Origin: Desulfobacteraceae bacterium
Lineage (GTDB): Bacteria; Desulfobacterota; DSM-4660; Desulfatiglandales; Desulfatiglandaceae
DNA length: 8,081 bases
Direction of reading: 5' to 3'
Assembly (NCBI GenBank): GCA_011048855.1
Contig: DSCZ01000092.1
Span: 1 to 8,081, forward strand
The notes beneath the pieces were generated by a model, which saw only the letters and a program-made list of their open reading frames with translations, had not been told where the DNA came from and searched no databases. A program made the position numbers and the translations under genes. Shown here one piece after another: positions 7,458 through 8,081 of the stretch (within the stretch, counting starts at the first letter, position 1; each line of letters opens with the position of its first letter).

Positions 7458-8081
7458 ACGTGTCGGCCGGATGGAGAGGGATGAGGTCACCTCTTTTTTG
7501 GAGCAGCCCGGCCGGGATCCGGAGCTTTTTAAACTCGCCGATGAGGTGCGGAGTCTCTGGTGCGGTGAGGATGTTCAGTTGCGCGGCATCATCGAATTTT
7601 CCAATCATTGCTGCAGGAACTGTGTTTACTGCGGGTTGCGCCGGGCCAACACCGAGCTCGATCGTTTCCGCATGGGGCCTGAGGAGATCGTAAATCTTGC
7701 TGCGGAAATCGCCGGTCTCGGGATCGGCACCATTGTGCTGCAGTCAGGCGATGATTTTGCATACGACCGTTCGACCCTGTGCCGTGTGGTTAAGCATATC
7801 AAGAGGGAAAACAACGTGGCGGTTACTTTAAGCGTCGGGGAGCGTCCTTTTGATGATTACCGGGCTTTCAGGGACGCCGGTGCGGACAGGTATCTGCTGA
7901 AGCATGAAACGGCGTCCCCGGAACTTTACGCCAGGCTCCATCCGGGGCAGTCACTGAAGGAGAGGCTGGGTATCCTCCGGTTCCTGAGGAGGCTGGGGTA
8001 CCAGACAGGGGCTGGAAGCATTGTCGGGCTCCCGGGCCAAACCGTTGAAGATCTTTGCGACGATGTTCTTCTGCTGGGTGA
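7435..8081 (+). CDS. hydE: [FeFe]-hydrogenase maturase HydE, radical SAM (3' partial)
   Basis: HydE is the radical SAM enzyme that processes the HydG-derived iron-CO-CN species on the way to the 2Fe subcluster. About 215 residues are visible; the frame is open to the right edge with no stop. The N-terminal stretch ELFKLADEVR...LRGIIEFSN is typical of HydE. The radical SAM motif CX3CX2C is C59, C63 and C66, with an extra Cys at 60, followed by YCGLRRAN (65-72). Further family landmarks are IVLQSGDD, the HETASPELYARLHP segment (from H157) and GAGSIVGLPGQT (192-203). BioB and HmdB share the fold, but the HETA and GLPGQT segments and the position after hydG favour HydE. GTG 7435 was chosen because it has a GGAGG upstream and gives an N-terminal length nearer that of Thermotoga HydE; ATG 7471 is the alternative. 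It overlaps hydG by 23 bases. The C-terminal part, where some HydE proteins carry a second cluster, is outside the window. Confidence 0.93.
   Translation, partial: MKETCISERVGRMERDEVTSFLEQPGRDPELFKLADEVRSLWCGEDVQLRGIIEFSNHCCRNCVYCGLRRANTELDRFRMGPEEIVNLAAEIAGLGIGTIVLQSGDDFAYDRSTLCRVVKHIKRENNVAVTLSVGERPFDDYRAFRDAGADRYLLKHETASPELYARLHPGQSLKERLGILRFLRRLGYQTGAGSIVGLPGQTVEDLCDDVLLLG

Noticed and set aside
7471..7473. ATG as the start of hydE
   Set aside because: No good ribosome-binding site precedes it and it shortens the N-terminus; GTG 7435 with GGAGG upstream fits better, though this is not certain.
1..8081. Mobile elements, CRISPR arrays, tRNA or rRNA genes, long repeats
   Set aside because: Coding sequence fills almost the whole window, and no direct repeats, terminal inverted repeats or RNA-like cloverleaf sequences were seen by eye.

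Overview
The window carries one densely packed gene cluster, all on the + strand, for an [FeFe]-hydrogenase and its maturation machinery. In order it holds the 3' part of a NuoF/HydB-type flavoprotein fused to a GltD/NfnB-like NAD(P)H oxidoreductase (bases 1-2800, 5' end outside the window), the catalytic subunit HydA (2913-4664), and the maturases HydF (4697-5998), HydG (5958-7457) and HydE (7435 to the right edge, 3' end outside). Nothing convincing lies on the - strand. There are no RNA genes, mobile elements, repeats or CRISPR arrays. The gaps between genes are 112 and 32 bases, and the last two junctions overlap by 41 and 23 bases, so the cluster reads as a single operon with its promoter upstream and its end downstream of the window.

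The source is an obligate or strict anaerobe that makes or consumes H2 through a soluble multi-subunit enzyme. HydA has the five-cluster layout of NAD(P)-linked, electron-bifurcating-type (group A3-like) hydrogenases and shows no signal peptide. The moderately high GC, frequent AGG arginine codons and the style of the HydG and fusion proteins fit a Desulfobacterota-type or similar syntrophic or sulfate-reducing anaerobe, but the taxon cannot be fixed from this window.

How the parts would work together: the NuoF-like half of the fusion (FMN, NADH site, N3-type 4Fe-4S cluster) exchanges electrons with pyridine nucleotide. HydA passes electrons through its 2Fe-2S and 4Fe-4S clusters to the H-cluster. 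HydG makes Fe(CO)2(CN)-type synthons from tyrosine, HydE processes them, and HydF serves as scaffold or GTPase carrier for the 2Fe subcluster delivered to apo-HydA. The thioredoxin-like 2Fe-2S (HydC/NuoE-type) partner is not visible and would be expected just upstream.

Three points deserve attention. First, the diaphorase subunit is fused to a complete GltD-like module where HydB usually carries a ferredoxin-like tail; this adds a FAD site and a probable NADPH site. Second, HydG has Gly in place of the second cysteine of its C-terminal CX2CX22C motif, with a new Cys three residues later. Third, the HydA L1 motif reads TSCSPGW rather than TSCCPGW.
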